Origin: Proteiniclasticum sp.
Lineage (GTDB): Bacteria; Bacillota; Clostridia; Clostridiales; Clostridiaceae
Direction of reading: 5' to 3'
DNA length: 64,000 nucleotides
NCBI RefSeq assembly: GCF_003514505.1
Contig: NZ_DOPX01000012.1
Coordinates: forward strand, 1-64,000
Below the pieces are notes generated by a model, which was given only the letters and a program-made list of their open reading frames with translations, did not search any database and was not told the origin of the DNA. Of the stretch, positions 1 through 9,056 are shown piece by piece. The position numbers and the translations under genes were made by a program. Each line of letters begins with the position of its first letter. Positions within the stretch are counted from its first letter, which is position 1.

Positions 1-97
1 CCACTTGACAGGGAGCAGTTCACAGAGGGTGCTTTTTCCTGTAAAATATATTTTTTCATCTGTACACTGCCATGATGTTTTAAAGCTCCCTGAATAT

Positions 98-1279
98 TTA
101 GTGAAACAGCTTCTGAACCTCATCTAGGATCAGTTCCGCAGTCTCTTTTTTGGAAAGCTCTCCCAGTGGAATGATATCACCGGATCTATGATAAAGAGTC
201 ACATCATTCTGGTCCTCTCCAAATACTTTTCCATGAGAAATGTCATTGGCACAGATTAGATCCAGATTCTTCTTCTTGAGTTTCTCTAGCGCATTCTTCT
301 CAATATCTTGAGATTCGGCGGCAAACCCTACAAGAACCTGCTGGTCTTTCTTGTCCCCTAGACTCTTCAGAATATCAAGATCCTTGACGAGCTCAAGATG
401 AAGTGTTTCTCCAGTTTTCTTGATCTTTTCTGCAGCGTATTCCTTCACTTTATAATCAGACACCGCTGCAGCCATAATCACAGCATCCGCTTCTGAAAAC
501 CGCTCTTGAAGAGCCTTGGCCATGGCTTCATTTGTCAGTGCTTTCACTGCCTGAACACCTTTGGGAAGTTCCTCGGTCACATGCCCATGAATGAGCGTAA
601 CTTCCGCTCCTCTTTCAAGAAGCCTCTCTGCCAATGCAATCCCCATTTTCCCGGAGGATCTGTTTGTAAGAACTCTCACTGGATCCAGTGGAGCTTCTGT
701 ACCGCCAGCTGTAACCAGTATGCGTTTTCCGGCAAAGTCTTTCTTTGGGTAAAGAAGCGCCATGATTTCCGTGAAAATATCCTGTACCAAAGCAAGCTTC
801 CCTTCCCCCACATCACCACAGGCCAGCCTTCCCTGTCCAGGGCTGACAAAGGTGTAGCCCAGAGATTTCAGTTTGTTCATATTCTCGACAACCATCGGAT
901 TGCTGTACATATTGGTATTCATCGCAGGTGCAATCAGAACCTTGGCACGGGTTGCCATGACAGATGTGGAAATAAAATCATCAGAAATGCCATGGGCCAG
1001 TTTACCGATGATATTCGCTGTAGCTGGTACCACAGCAAATACATCTGCTTTTTTCGCTAATGATATATGAGCAATTTCATACGCCTTTGGCTCATCAAAC
1101 ATATCTGTGATGACAGGATTCTGACTGAGACTCTGGAAAGACAGCGGTGTGACAAACTCTTGTGCAGATTTTGTCATCGCCACATCCACATTGATATTCT
1201 GCTTCCGAAGCAAAGAGACCAGCTCCAGTGCTTTATAAGCAGCGATACCACCAGTTACTCCTACCACTACATTTTTCAT
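98..1279 (-). CDS. coaBC: Bifunctional phosphopantothenoylcysteine decarboxylase / phosphopantothenate-cysteine ligase
   Basis: A 393-residue protein that carries out two consecutive steps of coenzyme A synthesis in the cytoplasm. It ligates cysteine to 4'-phosphopantothenate (C-terminal CoaB part), then decarboxylates the product with FMN (N-terminal CoaC part). Visible signatures are GGIAAYK at 10-16, the catalytic-type His71 in EIAHIS, PATANIIGK at 85-93 and PAMNTNMY at 118-125 in the flavoprotein half. The CoaB half begins near residue 184 (KRILVTAGGTEAPLDPVR) and contains AAVSDYK. Length and domain order are normal for the fused bacterial enzyme. It is last in the yicC-remA-gmk-rpoZ-coaBC run and starts 2 nt after rpoZ ends. 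Confidence 0.97.
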   Translation of the reverse strand: MKNVVVGVTGGIAAYKALELVSLLRKQNINVDVAMTKSAQEFVTPLSFQSLSQNPVITDMFDEPKAYEIAHISLAKKADVFAVVPATANIIGKLAHGISDDFISTSVMATRAKVLIAPAMNTNMYSNPMVVENMNKLKSLGYTFVSPGQGRLACGDVGEGKLALVQDIFTEIMALLYPKKDFAGKRILVTAGGTEAPLDPVRVLTNRSSGKMGIALAERLLERGAEVTLIHGHVTEELPKGVQAVKALTNEAMAKALQERFSEADAVIMAAAVSDYKVKEYAAEKIKKTGETLHLELVKDLDILKSLGDKKDQQVLVGFAAESQDIEKNALEKLKKKNLDLICANDISHGKVFGEDQNDVTLYHRSGDIIPLGELSKKETAELILDEVQKLFH

Positions 1280-1281
1280 GA

Positions 1282-1497
1282 CTATTTCACACCATCTTTT
1301 AGGGTTTCATATTCTATCAGTCCTGCATTGACTTCATTGACCGCCACGGTAAGAGGGTTCACACTGGTTACAGGAATCAGTGGTTCCTGTCCATCGATGA
1401 TCTGTCTTGCTCTTTTGGATGTGAGTGTGACAAGTCTGTATCTGTTCTCCACCTTTTCCAGCAGTTCTGTTACGGATGGTTCTATTAATGAGCTCAT
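1282..1497 (-). CDS. rpoZ: DNA-directed RNA polymerase omega subunit
   Basis: A 71-residue small subunit that binds the beta-prime subunit and helps assemble RNA polymerase. The N-terminal IEPSVTELLEKVENRYRLV and the following SKRARQI are the omega-family core. The start codon overlaps the gmk stop codon (TAATG), so the two are translationally coupled. The gmk-rpoZ-coaBC order is the standard Firmicutes arrangement and supports the call despite the short length. Confidence 0.95.
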   Translation of the reverse strand: MSSLIEPSVTELLEKVENRYRLVTLTSKRARQIIDGQEPLIPVTSVNPLTVAVNEVNAGLIEYETLKDGVK

Positions 1498-2111
1498 TAT
1501 AATTCTTCCTCCTTTAAGGTTAAAATTTCATTGGTTACTCGGGTAACACGGCACCGTTCTGCACGAACAATGCACATGAGGTCACTGTATGCCTGTTCCA
1601 CCGTGTGATTGGTGATGGCATAATTGTACTTGGATACATAGTTGATTTCATTGTAGGCAGATTTGAATCTTGTAAGCAAAGATTCGGGGGTTTCGCTGCC
1701 TCTGCCGATGATTCTCTTTTTCAGTTCGTTCATGGATGGGGGCAGGATAAAGATAAAAATACCTTCTGATGTATTATCCTGAACATTCAGTGCTCCCTGA
1801 ATATCAATCTCAAGAATGACATCAAATCCTTCTGCCAGCTTCTCCTCCACCTCTCTTCGAGGAGTTCCATAATAATTGCCATATACTTCGGCATATTCGA
1901 GAAAAGCATCCTCTTCAATTCTCTTCAGAAACTCTTCTTTCGAGACAAAGAAATAACTTTCCCCATGCACTTCTCCTGCCCGAGGCGCCCGTGTCGTCAT
2001 GGATACAGAATTCCACACATGATTTTGGCAGTGCTTTTTATATGCTTCACAAACGGTACCTTTCCCTGCACCGGAGGGTCCTGATATCACCAGGAGAAGT
2101 CCTCTACTCAT
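1497..2111 (-). CDS. gmk: Guanylate kinase
   Basis: Phosphorylates GMP to GDP with ATP and so feeds GTP and (p)ppGpp pools. The P-loop GPSGAGKGT is at residues 11-19, and the GMP-binding part has TTRAPRAGEVHGESYFF. I start at the ATG at 2111 (204 residues) because GAGGTAGGT precedes it at good spacing; an in-frame TTG lies one codon upstream. The start lies inside the last codons of remA (8-nt overlap), which fits a co-transcribed unit. Confidence 0.96.
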   Translation of the reverse strand: MSRGLLLVISGPSGAGKGTVCEAYKKHCQNHVWNSVSMTTRAPRAGEVHGESYFFVSKEEFLKRIEEDAFLEYAEVYGNYYGTPRREVEEKLAEGFDVILEIDIQGALNVQDNTSEGIFIFILPPSMNELKKRIIGRGSETPESLLTRFKSAYNEINYVSKYNYAITNHTVEQAYSDLMCIVRAERCRVTRVTNEILTLKEEEL

Positions 2112-2379
2112 CAATACCTACCTCATCAATCACATCTTCTTTGGTCTCAAGTCTATGGGCAACAGTTTCTGGTTGAACGGCAGACAGAATAATATGGTCT
2201 GAATCCGTTACAATCACTGCCCTGGTTCTTCTGCCATAGGTTGCATCAATCAGCATCCCACGTTCTCTGGCTTCCTGGATGATTCTCTTAATTGGTGCAG
2301 ATTCTGGTGATACAATGGCAACTATTTTATTGGCAGAAACAATATTTCCAAATCCAATATTCACTAAGCGGATGTTCAT
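2104..2379 (-). CDS. remA: Extracellular matrix regulator RemA family (DUF370)
   Basis: A 91-residue DUF370 protein. In Bacillus subtilis, RemA is a DNA-binding activator of matrix and osmoprotection genes. The family signatures visible are MNIRLVNIGFGNIVSANKIV at the N-terminus, SPESAPIKRIIQEA, and YGRRTRAVIV. A longer frame runs to 2472, but the ATG at 2379 is preceded by GGTGAGAAA and begins the conserved domain, so I use it. It sits between yicC and gmk, its usual position in Firmicutes. The regulon in this organism cannot be read from the window. Confidence 0.92.
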   Translation of the reverse strand: MNIRLVNIGFGNIVSANKIVAIVSPESAPIKRIIQEARERGMLIDATYGRRTRAVIVTDSDHIILSAVQPETVAHRLETKEDVIDEVGIDE

Positions 2380-2389
2380 TTTCTCACCT

Positions 2390-3268
2390 CTATTCAATAT
2401 TTTGCATTTGTTCTCTAATTTTCTCAATCTCGTTTTTAATTGAAAGAACCAGGTTGGTAATCTCAATATCAACGGATTTCGACGCCATGGTGTTTGCTTC
2501 CCGGTTCATCTCCTGGGCAAGGAAATCCAGTTTTCTGCCCACGGGTTCCTCTTCCTTGAGAAAATTCTCCAGCTGCTCCATATGAGAGGACAGCCTTGTT
2601 AGCTCTTCATCAATACTTGCCTTGTCTGTATACATGGCAACTTCCAGTGCCAGTCTGGACTCATCCACAGGCACTTTCTCCAGAAGCTCTTCAATTCTCT
2701 TTTCCAGTCTATCTTTATAAAGCGGAATCACGAGCTTGTCGCGTTCTCTGATTCTGTCCACAAGAGCGATGATGCCTTCTTTCTTCTGCAGCATATCATT
2801 CTTCAAGGATGTACCCTCAACTTTTTTCATCTCAAGCATCTTTAGAGAAGCCTCTCTCACGGCATCTTCAAGAAGGGACCATATTTCCTCAATATTCTCT
2901 TCTTTTTCCTCCGTAAAGATTACATCCGGAAATCTTGATACCAGAGAAACAGAGATATCATCTTTTAGAGAGAAGGAATCTTTAATGGAGTTCAACGCAT
3001 CCACGTACCCCTTCGCCAGATGAAGATTGGTCTGAACCGCCAGATCTTCCTTTGCATAATTTCTATAGGTGATAAACACATCCAGCTTCCCTCTGGAAAT
3101 CACCTTTGAGATTTCTTTGCGGACCCTGTCCTCCAGAGACATGAGACTCTTAGGCATTCGAATGGAAAAATCAAGGTATCTGTGATTCACCCCTCTCATT
3201 TCCACCAGAAAACTTCTTTTTTCATCCTCTGCCATTCCTCTGCCAAACCCTGTCATACTCTTTATCAT
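2390..3268 (-). CDS. YicC/YloC family endoribonuclease
   Basis: A 292-residue cytoplasmic protein of the YicC family; E. coli YicC is an endoribonuclease involved in small-RNA turnover. The family hallmarks are the N-terminal MIKSMTGFGRG and, in the C-terminal DUF1732 region, GRKLDFLAQEMNREANTMAS followed by the helical end. Full family length. First gene of the run yicC-remA-gmk-rpoZ-coaBC, 10 nt upstream of remA. The natural RNA substrate in Clostridia is not known to me. Confidence 0.93.
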   Translation of the reverse strand: MIKSMTGFGRGMAEDEKRSFLVEMRGVNHRYLDFSIRMPKSLMSLEDRVRKEISKVISRGKLDVFITYRNYAKEDLAVQTNLHLAKGYVDALNSIKDSFSLKDDISVSLVSRFPDVIFTEEKEENIEEIWSLLEDAVREASLKMLEMKKVEGTSLKNDMLQKKEGIIALVDRIRERDKLVIPLYKDRLEKRIEELLEKVPVDESRLALEVAMYTDKASIDEELTRLSSHMEQLENFLKEEEPVGRKLDFLAQEMNREANTMASKSVDIEITNLVLSIKNEIEKIREQMQNIE

Positions 3269-3292
3269 AGCACACCTCCAAACTTCGTAGGA

Positions 3293-4300
3293 CTAACTGC
3301 TCCACTCACTGTCTTCCATATAAAGGTCTTTTTCAAACCAGTCTCTCACATCTTCTGCTCTATGATACAGGGACAACGCGACCATAAGTTTGATTCTTGC
3401 TTTTTGTCCGGGGAGTGAATCCCCGAAGATAACGCCCATGGTTCTCAGATGTTTACCGCCACCCTCGTAACCATAACTTCCATACACTCTCCCCTCATAA
3501 CATCTGGACACAATGACCACATGGATGCCTTTAGAGAGCGCATACCGAATCCCTTCCACCATCTGAGGTGGTACATTACCACGTCCGAAGGCTTCAATGA
3601 CAATCCCCTTCGCGCCCTGGTCCGCGAGAAACTTCAGGTAGGATGAATCCATCCCTGCTACAGTTTTCACGAGAGCTACCGCCGTTTCCAGCACATCGAT
3701 GTCTTCTACCTGTCTCACGTCATTGCTTCTGTAGTAAATCACTCTATTGTTGTCCACAATCCCAAGAGGTCCAAAGGAAGGAGTACGGAAGGCATTCAGG
3801 GACAGTGAGTTTGTTTTGGTCACTTCTTGCGCTGCGTTGAGTTCTCCATTGAGACACACAAGCACACCGCGTCCTCTGGACTCTTTGGAAGAAGCGGTGA
3901 CGATAGACTGCGCGAGATTTGACGGACCATCATACCCTAGTTCAGATCCGGAACGCATCGCTCCAGTAAATACGATGGGTATTTCAGTATCAATGGTCAG
4001 ATCAAAGAGAAATGCTGTTTCTTCTAATGTGTCTGTCCCATGGGTGATCACAACCCCATCCGGATTTTCCTCTTCCATGATCTTCAAGGTGAATGCTCTC
4101 AGCTCCATCATCTTTTCCATGGTCATATGGGGGCTGGGAAATGAACTGAAATTATAGGACTTGACTTCCGCATGCTTCTCAATTCCAGTGACCATGTGCA
4201 TGATCTCCTCCCCCGTAAGGGAAGGAACCGCAGCTTTGATTTTAGGATCTACTTTCATGGAGATGGTACCGCCGTTGAATATCACTACAATTTTCTTCAT
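3293..4300 (-). CDS. ansA: Type I-like asparaginase
   Basis: A 335-residue asparaginase that hydrolyses L-asparagine to aspartate and ammonia. The two catalytic threonine motifs are both present: NGGTIS with Thr12, and HGTDTLEE at 87-94. No signal peptide is visible, so it is probably cytoplasmic. The start overlaps the stop of the upstream RNA methyltransferase gene by 4 nt (ATGA). Whether it prefers asparagine or also takes glutamine cannot be told from sequence. Confidence 0.93.
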   Translation of the reverse strand: MKKIVVIFNGGTISMKVDPKIKAAVPSLTGEEIMHMVTGIEKHAEVKSYNFSSFPSPHMTMEKMMELRAFTLKIMEEENPDGVVITHGTDTLEETAFLFDLTIDTEIPIVFTGAMRSGSELGYDGPSNLAQSIVTASSKESRGRGVLVCLNGELNAAQEVTKTNSLSLNAFRTPSFGPLGIVDNNRVIYYRSNDVRQVEDIDVLETAVALVKTVAGMDSSYLKFLADQGAKGIVIEAFGRGNVPPQMVEGIRYALSKGIHVVIVSRCYEGRVYGSYGYEGGGKHLRTMGVIFGDSLPGQKARIKLMVALSLYHRAEDVRDWFEKDLYMEDSEWSS

Positions 4301-5433
4301 ACATCCGCCTCTTTCTTCTTCTCTGCAAAATACTGATAGAGATATGTTTGAATTCTTCCATTGTACAGTTTCCTGTTCTTGTGGGCCTTCTTGCCAAAAG
4401 TCTTCTCAAATCCTTCTAAAGCTGTAAGAATATACATTTCGTAGTCTTCATGCACAGCTTTATCTCTTCCCATTTTCTCCATGAGCTTTCTCACATGCTC
4501 ATCCTCCAGAAGACGCTCCCCATAAGGAGGATTTGTGATGATGGTTACATCTTTTTCTGTAAACCTGTGCTTCATATAGTCAGAAGGCAGGAAATAAATA
4601 TGTTTGAACACCCCCGCTTTTTTGGCATTCATCTTAGCCGTAGAGAGTACATAAGTATCAATATCATACCCGGTAATGGGAAACTTGATATCCTTGATCT
4701 GGCTTCTGGCCCCTTCACGTACTTGCGGGAAAATATCCTTTGGAAAGCTTGGCCAAGTTTCACAAACAAAATTCCGCTCCATATTGGGTGCCATGTTTTT
4801 AGCAATCATAGCGGCTTCAATGAGGATCGTTCCTGAACCACAAAAAGGATCGATGAGAGGCCGATTCCCATCATAGCCAGAGATCAGAACAAGGGCTGCC
4901 GCCAGTGTCTCTTTCAGAGGCGCTTTTCCTGAATGTTCTCTGTAGCCACGTCTGTGAAGCCCTTCGCCAGAGGTATCCAATGTAAGGGTGGCTAAATCTT
5001 TTAGAAGACCGATTTCAATCTTGAAGACAGCCCCGGTCTCCGCAAACTGTTCCCGGTCGTAGGTTCTTTTCATGGACTCCACTACGGCTTTCTTAACGAT
5101 GCTCTGGCAGTCCGGCACGCTATAGAGCTTGCTCCTCACAGATTTACCTGTGACATGCATTTTGCCGCTCACTGGGATGATCTTTCCAAAATCCACTGCC
5201 TTAGTTCCCTGAAAAAGTTCTTCAAAGGATTCCGCTCTGAATTCAGCCAGTTTGATGAGTACTCGTTCTGCTGTTCTCAAATGAATGTTGCATATGGCAA
5301 TATCCATTTCGTCTCCATAGAACTCTACTTTTCCGTTCTCCACGTGGAGATCATCATATCCCAAAGCTTTCAGCTCATTGGACAATATCTTTTCAATGCC
5401 GAAGGCACAAGTGGCGATGAGTGTATACTCCAT
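4297..5433 (-). CDS. THUMP-domain class I SAM-dependent RNA methyltransferase (RlmL N-terminal half / YpsC-like)
   Basis: A 378-residue protein related to the 23S rRNA G2445 N2-methyltransferase half of E. coli RlmL. An N-terminal ferredoxin-like and THUMP region spans about 1-160. The Rossmann methyltransferase domain follows, with DPFCGSGTILIE at 195-206 (SAM binding) and NPPYGERL at 301-308 (target base binding). The N-terminal MEYTLIATCAFGIEKIL is typical of the family. Its start overlaps the exonuclease III stop by one base. The exact rRNA base modified is inference from homology. Confidence 0.92.
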   Translation of the reverse strand: MEYTLIATCAFGIEKILSNELKALGYDDLHVENGKVEFYGDEMDIAICNIHLRTAERVLIKLAEFRAESFEELFQGTKAVDFGKIIPVSGKMHVTGKSVRSKLYSVPDCQSIVKKAVVESMKRTYDREQFAETGAVFKIEIGLLKDLATLTLDTSGEGLHRRGYREHSGKAPLKETLAAALVLISGYDGNRPLIDPFCGSGTILIEAAMIAKNMAPNMERNFVCETWPSFPKDIFPQVREGARSQIKDIKFPITGYDIDTYVLSTAKMNAKKAGVFKHIYFLPSDYMKHRFTEKDVTIITNPPYGERLLEDEHVRKLMEKMGRDKAVHEDYEMYILTALEGFEKTFGKKAHKNRKLYNGRIQTYLYQYFAEKKKEADV

Positions 5434-6206
5434 TACTGCTCTCCTTTAAGTGTCAGAGATAACGGACAGTGGTCTGACCCCATAATATGGTTGTAGATTT
5501 CCACATCTTTAATCTCGGGCAGCACGTTTTCTGATACAACAAAGTAATCTATTCTCCAACCGGCATTTCTGTCTCTTGCTCTAAATCTCTGATCCCACCA
5601 GGTATAAATCACCTTATCCGGGTTTTCTCTCCTGTACACATCCACATAACCATGGCTCAACAGCTTCGTAAACCACTCTCTTTCAATATCGAGAAATCCT
5701 GATGTTTTTCTGTTGGACTCTGGATTTGCAAGATCAATCTCCTCATGAGCAACGTTGAAATCTCCGGTTATTATGACTTTCTTGCCTATTTCCTTTAATG
5801 AATCAAATTTCATGAGAAGATCTTCATAAAACTTCATCTTATAAGCCAGTCTTTCTTCTCCACGGCCACCATTGGGGAAATAGATGCCAAAAATCGCATA
5901 TTCTCCCACATTCACCTGAAGGACTCTTCCCTCAACATCATATTCAGGTATCCCTGAGCCTTTAATAATCTCATCTACAGGAACTCTGTTATAAACCGCC
6001 ACAGAAGAATACCCTTTTCTTTCTCCTGAATGCATGGTCAATGTGTATCCCAAATCTTTAAGTAGAATTTCCTCTTCCAGCTGATGCTCTTGCATCTTAG
6101 TTTCTTGAAGAAACAGAACGTCAGGATTCAGTTCCTCAACACTCTCTCTGAAACCTTTTTTCATAATTGCCCGAAGGCCATTGACATTCCATGATACTAT
6201 TTTCAT
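5433..6206 (-). CDS. xth: Exodeoxyribonuclease III (AP endonuclease)
   Basis: A 257-residue DNA repair nuclease of the ExoA/XthA family that cleaves at abasic sites. Motifs in order are the N-terminal KIVSWNVNGLRA, LFLQETK with metal ligand Glu35, GDFNVAHEEIDLANP, and the C-terminal GSDHCPLSL with the catalytic Asp-His pair. A longer frame to 6251 exists, but the ATG at 6206 follows GGAAGGG and starts the conserved domain. It begins 2 nt from the pyrR stop. The local name in Bacillus is exoA. Confidence 0.95.
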   Translation of the reverse strand: MKIVSWNVNGLRAIMKKGFRESVEELNPDVLFLQETKMQEHQLEEEILLKDLGYTLTMHSGERKGYSSVAVYNRVPVDEIIKGSGIPEYDVEGRVLQVNVGEYAIFGIYFPNGGRGEERLAYKMKFYEDLLMKFDSLKEIGKKVIITGDFNVAHEEIDLANPESNRKTSGFLDIEREWFTKLLSHGYVDVYRRENPDKVIYTWWDQRFRARDRNAGWRIDYFVVSENVLPEIKDVEIYNHIMGSDHCPLSLTLKGEQ

Positions 6207-6207
6207 G

Positions 6208-6750
6208 CTACCCTTCCTTTGTGTATATTTCCACAGCGTTTTTCCCATCAATCTCTTCGAGCATTACTTTGATCATTTCATTTCTTGAAGTAGGTACATT
6301 TTTACCCACATAATCTGCACGAATAGGCAGTTCCCGATGCCCCCGGTCAATGAGTACCGCGAGCTGAATGCTTCTTGGTCTTCCATTTGCGGTGATGGCA
6401 TCCAGCGCTGCCCGCACAGTTCTTCCTGTGAACAGCACATCATCCACCAGGACCACTTTCTTATCCTTGATAGAGACTTCAATCACATCATTTTTGATTT
6501 GGGGACTCTCGTAGTCTTCCTCCAGGTCATCCCGATAAAGAGTTATGTCCACACTGGCAACAGGAAGTGACACATCTTCAAAATTCAAGATGTTTTCCCG
6601 AATTCTTTCAGCCAAAGGAACGCCTCTTCTTTTAATGCCCACAAGGACCAGGTCCTGAACTCCTTTGTTCTTTTCTACAATCTCATGGGCAATTCTCACA
6701 AGTGCCCTTTCAATGGCTTTTTCATCTAATAATGCTGCTTTAAACTCCAT
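6208..6750 (-). CDS. pyrR: Bifunctional pyr operon attenuator / uracil phosphoribosyltransferase
   Basis: A 180-residue PyrR. It binds pyr mRNA leaders in response to uridine nucleotides and has uracil phosphoribosyltransferase activity. The PRPP-binding motif VVLVDDVLFTGRT is at 99-111. The ATG at 6750 (MEFKAALLDE) is the family's normal N-terminus; a longer open frame reaches 6822 but enters the leader. No other pyr genes lie in the window, so any regulated operon is elsewhere. I did not recognise a PyrR-binding loop in its own leader. Confidence 0.94.
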   Translation of the reverse strand: MEFKAALLDEKAIERALVRIAHEIVEKNKGVQDLVLVGIKRRGVPLAERIRENILNFEDVSLPVASVDITLYRDDLEEDYESPQIKNDVIEVSIKDKKVVLVDDVLFTGRTVRAALDAITANGRPRSIQLAVLIDRGHRELPIRADYVGKNVPTSRNEMIKVMLEEIDGKNAVEIYTKEG

Positions 6751-6802
6751 AGTTCTTCCGCAAAGCACAGCTTCCGGAAATGACACCACCTTTTTATTTT
6801 GT

Positions 6803-6817
6803 CCGGCAAACTGCCGG
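6803..6817 (-). promoter_or_regulatory. Short GC hairpin in the pyrR leader
   Basis: On the minus strand CCGGCA-GTT-TGCCGG is a perfect 6-bp stem with a 3-nt loop. It is followed by AC and an A-rich tract, not a T-run, about 50 nt before the pyrR start. It could be a leader structure; I cannot assign a ligand. A TATAAT-like element lies just upstream at 6832-6837, without a convincing -35. Confidence 0.3.
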
Positions 6818-6839
6818 CTCACTATCCTTTTATTATACT

Positions 6840-6869
6840 GAAAAATCCCAGCCTAGGGCTAGGATTTGT
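6840..6869 (-). terminator. Intrinsic terminator after rluD
   Basis: The minus strand reads AAATCC-t-AGCC, a short loop, then GGCT-g-GGATTTTT. It is a strong stem with one internal mismatch and a trailing T-run. It ends the aroB-aroF-lspA-rluD unit before pyrR. Confidence 0.8.
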
Positions 6870-6909
6870 TCATTACTTGTTAACAATATTCATGTTTTAT
6901 TTATATTAT

Positions 6910-7815
6910 TCAATCCATTCGGTGAAGCTTCGCCAAAAAATCTCTGAACTCCTTATGAACGGGAGTATGAAACATCAGAAATCCTTTGTCAGGTGTCTGA
7001 AAACCTAAGGCAGCTGCATGGAGAAGCTGTCCCTTTACAGGGTCTTTCTTATGGCCATAGGTGAAATCGCCTACAAGAGGATGGTGAATGGATGCCATAT
7101 GAACCCTGATCTGATGGGTCCTTCCAGTTTCAAGTGAAGCCTCAATGAGCGTATAGCCTTTGTAGCGTCTGATGACTTTATAATGGGTCACTGCCCGTTT
7201 TCCGTCTGGAACAATCCCCATCTTAAGCCTGTCATTCTTTGACCTTCCAAGAGGTGCATCCACAGTACCTTCCTCCAGCTTCACATTGCCATGCACCAAA
7301 GCATAATATCGTCTGATCATGCTGTGATCTTTCAGCTGATGAGACAGATAACCATGGGCTTGATCATTTTTGGCTACAACCAGTATTCCAGTGGTATCCT
7401 TGTCGATCCGGTGTACAATGCCAGGCCTCAGTACTCCATTGATGCCAGAAAGATCTTTCACATGGAAGAGCAAGGCATTCACCAGGGTATCATGATAGTT
7501 CCCCACTGCAGGGTGAACCACCATACCTTTTTCCTTATCCACCACTAATAGGTCTTCATCCTCGTAAAGAATCCGGAGAGGAATGTCTTTTGCGGTAATT
7601 TCCAGTTCACTTAGTTCTGGCAGTTCCACTAGGATTCCTTCCTGGGACTTGATCTTATAGGATGACTTTCTGATTCTGCCCTCCACAGTGATGCATCCAT
7701 CCTCTATAAGCTTCTGAAGATAGGATCTGGAAAGATCCGGCAGTTTTTCACGAAGGTACACATCCAAGCGGAGTCCTTCTTTTTCATCCTCCACAAGATA
7801 CTGTATTTCTTCCAC
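6910..7815 (-). CDS. rluD: RluA/RluD family 23S rRNA pseudouridine synthase
   Basis: A 301-residue pseudouridine synthase. It has an N-terminal S4 RNA-binding domain (about 15-75) and the catalytic core with HRIDKDTTG at 135-143, where Asp138 is the nucleophile. LETGRTHQIRVHMASIHHP in the second half is the usual RluA-family segment. It follows lspA directly (the lspA stop at 7816 touches its start at 7815), the common lspA-rluD pairing in Firmicutes. The precise target uridines are inferred only from family membership. Confidence 0.93.
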   Translation of the reverse strand: MEEIQYLVEDEKEGLRLDVYLREKLPDLSRSYLQKLIEDGCITVEGRIRKSSYKIKSQEGILVELPELSELEITAKDIPLRILYEDEDLLVVDKEKGMVVHPAVGNYHDTLVNALLFHVKDLSGINGVLRPGIVHRIDKDTTGILVVAKNDQAHGYLSHQLKDHSMIRRYYALVHGNVKLEEGTVDAPLGRSKNDRLKMGIVPDGKRAVTHYKVIRRYKGYTLIEASLETGRTHQIRVHMASIHHPLVGDFTYGHKKDPVKGQLLHAAALGFQTPDKGFLMFHTPVHKEFRDFLAKLHRMD

Positions 7816-8262
7816 TTAATCCACTTCCTTTATGATATAAAGAATAAGCAGCCCAGTCCCAACGGTGATACAGATATCCGCCACATTGAATGTGGGAAAG
7901 TAATAGGTGTTTTTCCAGTGCCAGGAGATGAAATCCACAACAAACCCGTAGCGGAGCCTGTCAATGAGGTTTCCGATGGCCCCGGTTAAGATCAGTGCTG
8001 TACTGATGGTCAGGAGTTTTGTTTTCTTCTTTGTTTTCTGATACATCACAAAAAGCACCGCCATGATAATCATAGTAACAAAAGCCAGAAGATAGACTCT
8101 TCCCTGAAAAATACCAAAAGCCGCCCCTCTGTTTTCCAGGTAAGAGAAATCGAAGAATCCTTCAATGACTGTGATATCCGCTTTTCCTTTCAACGTGTCA
8201 ATGGCCCAGATTTTGGTGACATAATCCAGCAGCATACCCAAAATAAATATCAAATAAATCAT
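7816..8262 (-). CDS. lspA: Lipoprotein signal peptidase (signal peptidase II)
   Basis: A 148-residue membrane aspartic protease that removes signal peptides from diacylglyceryl-modified prolipoproteins. Four hydrophobic segments are visible. Conserved blocks are NRGAAFG (44-50), GAIGNLIDR with Asp101, and FNVAD with Asp129, the catalytic pair. I start at the ATG at 8262 because GGAGGT lies 4 nt before it; an ATG 4 codons upstream would overlap that site. The start overlaps the aroF stop by 4 nt (ATGA). Confidence 0.95.
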   Translation of the reverse strand: MIYLIFILGMLLDYVTKIWAIDTLKGKADITVIEGFFDFSYLENRGAAFGIFQGRVYLLAFVTMIIMAVLFVMYQKTKKKTKLLTISTALILTGAIGNLIDRLRYGFVVDFISWHWKNTYYFPTFNVADICITVGTGLLILYIIKEVD

Positions 8263-9053
8263 CTGTACCTCCATAACTCTTTCGATGTCTTCATTATTTC
8301 TTCCAGCACTTCCATTGAGATGGTCTGCTGCGCATCCGAGATGGACTCGTCTGGAGCAATATGGCTTTCAACCATCAGCCCATCTGCCCCTGCCATAATC
8401 CCTGCGAGGGCCATAGGCTTTACGAGAGATCGAACTCCAGTACCATGGCTCGGATCCACAAGGACAGGCAGCCTGCAGTTCTCCTTGAGGTAGGCCACTG
8501 AGTTTAGATCCAGTGTGTTTCTTGTGGTCGTTTCAAATGTCCTTATCCCACGTTCACAAAGGATCACTTTTTCATTGCCCGTGTTCAGTATATATTCTGC
8601 AGCACTGACCCACTCAGCCACCGTAGCGCTGAATCCTCTCTTGAGTACGACAGGTCTGCCCAACTTTCCCACTTCCTCAAGAAGTACATAGTTATACATA
8701 TTTCTGGAACCAATCTGAATGAGATCCACAAAATCATCCACTTTTTCCAGGTCACGGACATCCAGGATCTCTGTTGAGATCACAAACCCAAACTCTTTTT
8801 TGATGGTTTTTAGGATTTCAAGCCCCTCATCTTTCAAACCTTGAAAATCATAAGGCGACGTTCTGGGCTTAAACGCCCCTCCTCTAAGAACATCTACCCC
8901 CAAAGCTTTAAGCTTCGTTGCAATGACTCTCATTGTATCCAGATTCTCCACAGAGCAGGGTCCTGAAAAAATCAAAAGATCTTCTCCCAGCACCTTCTCT
9001 CCAATATTGATTTTTACTTTTCCCTTTGATAAATCCATACTCTTTTGTATCAT
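8259..9053 (-). CDS. aroF: 3-deoxy-7-phosphoheptulonate (DAHP) synthase, type I-beta
   Basis: A 264-residue enzyme that condenses phosphoenolpyruvate with erythrose 4-phosphate, the first step of the shikimate pathway. Core motifs are LLIFSGPCSVEN, LRGGAFKPRTSPYDFQGL, IQIGSRNMYNYVLL, PVVLKRGF and VDPSHGTG. It is the short form without an N-terminal ACT or chorismate-mutase regulatory domain. It lies 3 nt downstream of aroB, so two shikimate steps are made together. Confidence 0.95.
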   Translation of the reverse strand: MIQKSMDLSKGKVKINIGEKVLGEDLLIFSGPCSVENLDTMRVIATKLKALGVDVLRGGAFKPRTSPYDFQGLKDEGLEILKTIKKEFGFVISTEILDVRDLEKVDDFVDLIQIGSRNMYNYVLLEEVGKLGRPVVLKRGFSATVAEWVSAAEYILNTGNEKVILCERGIRTFETTTRNTLDLNSVAYLKENCRLPVLVDPSHGTGVRSLVKPMALAGIMAGADGLMVESHIAPDESISDAQQTISMEVLEEIMKTSKELWRYR

Positions 9054-9056
9054 CTC

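Noticed and set aside
1..59. A minus-strand reading frame starting ATG at 59 and running off the window edge
   Set aside because: Only 19 codons are visible, there is no clear SD, and the sequence does not resemble PriA, the gene often found after coaBC. Not enough to call a gene.
506..1060. Plus-strand open frame of 184 codons opposite coaBC
   Set aside because: Antisense to a clear gene, with a composition rich in Cys and His typical of reverse-strand shadows.
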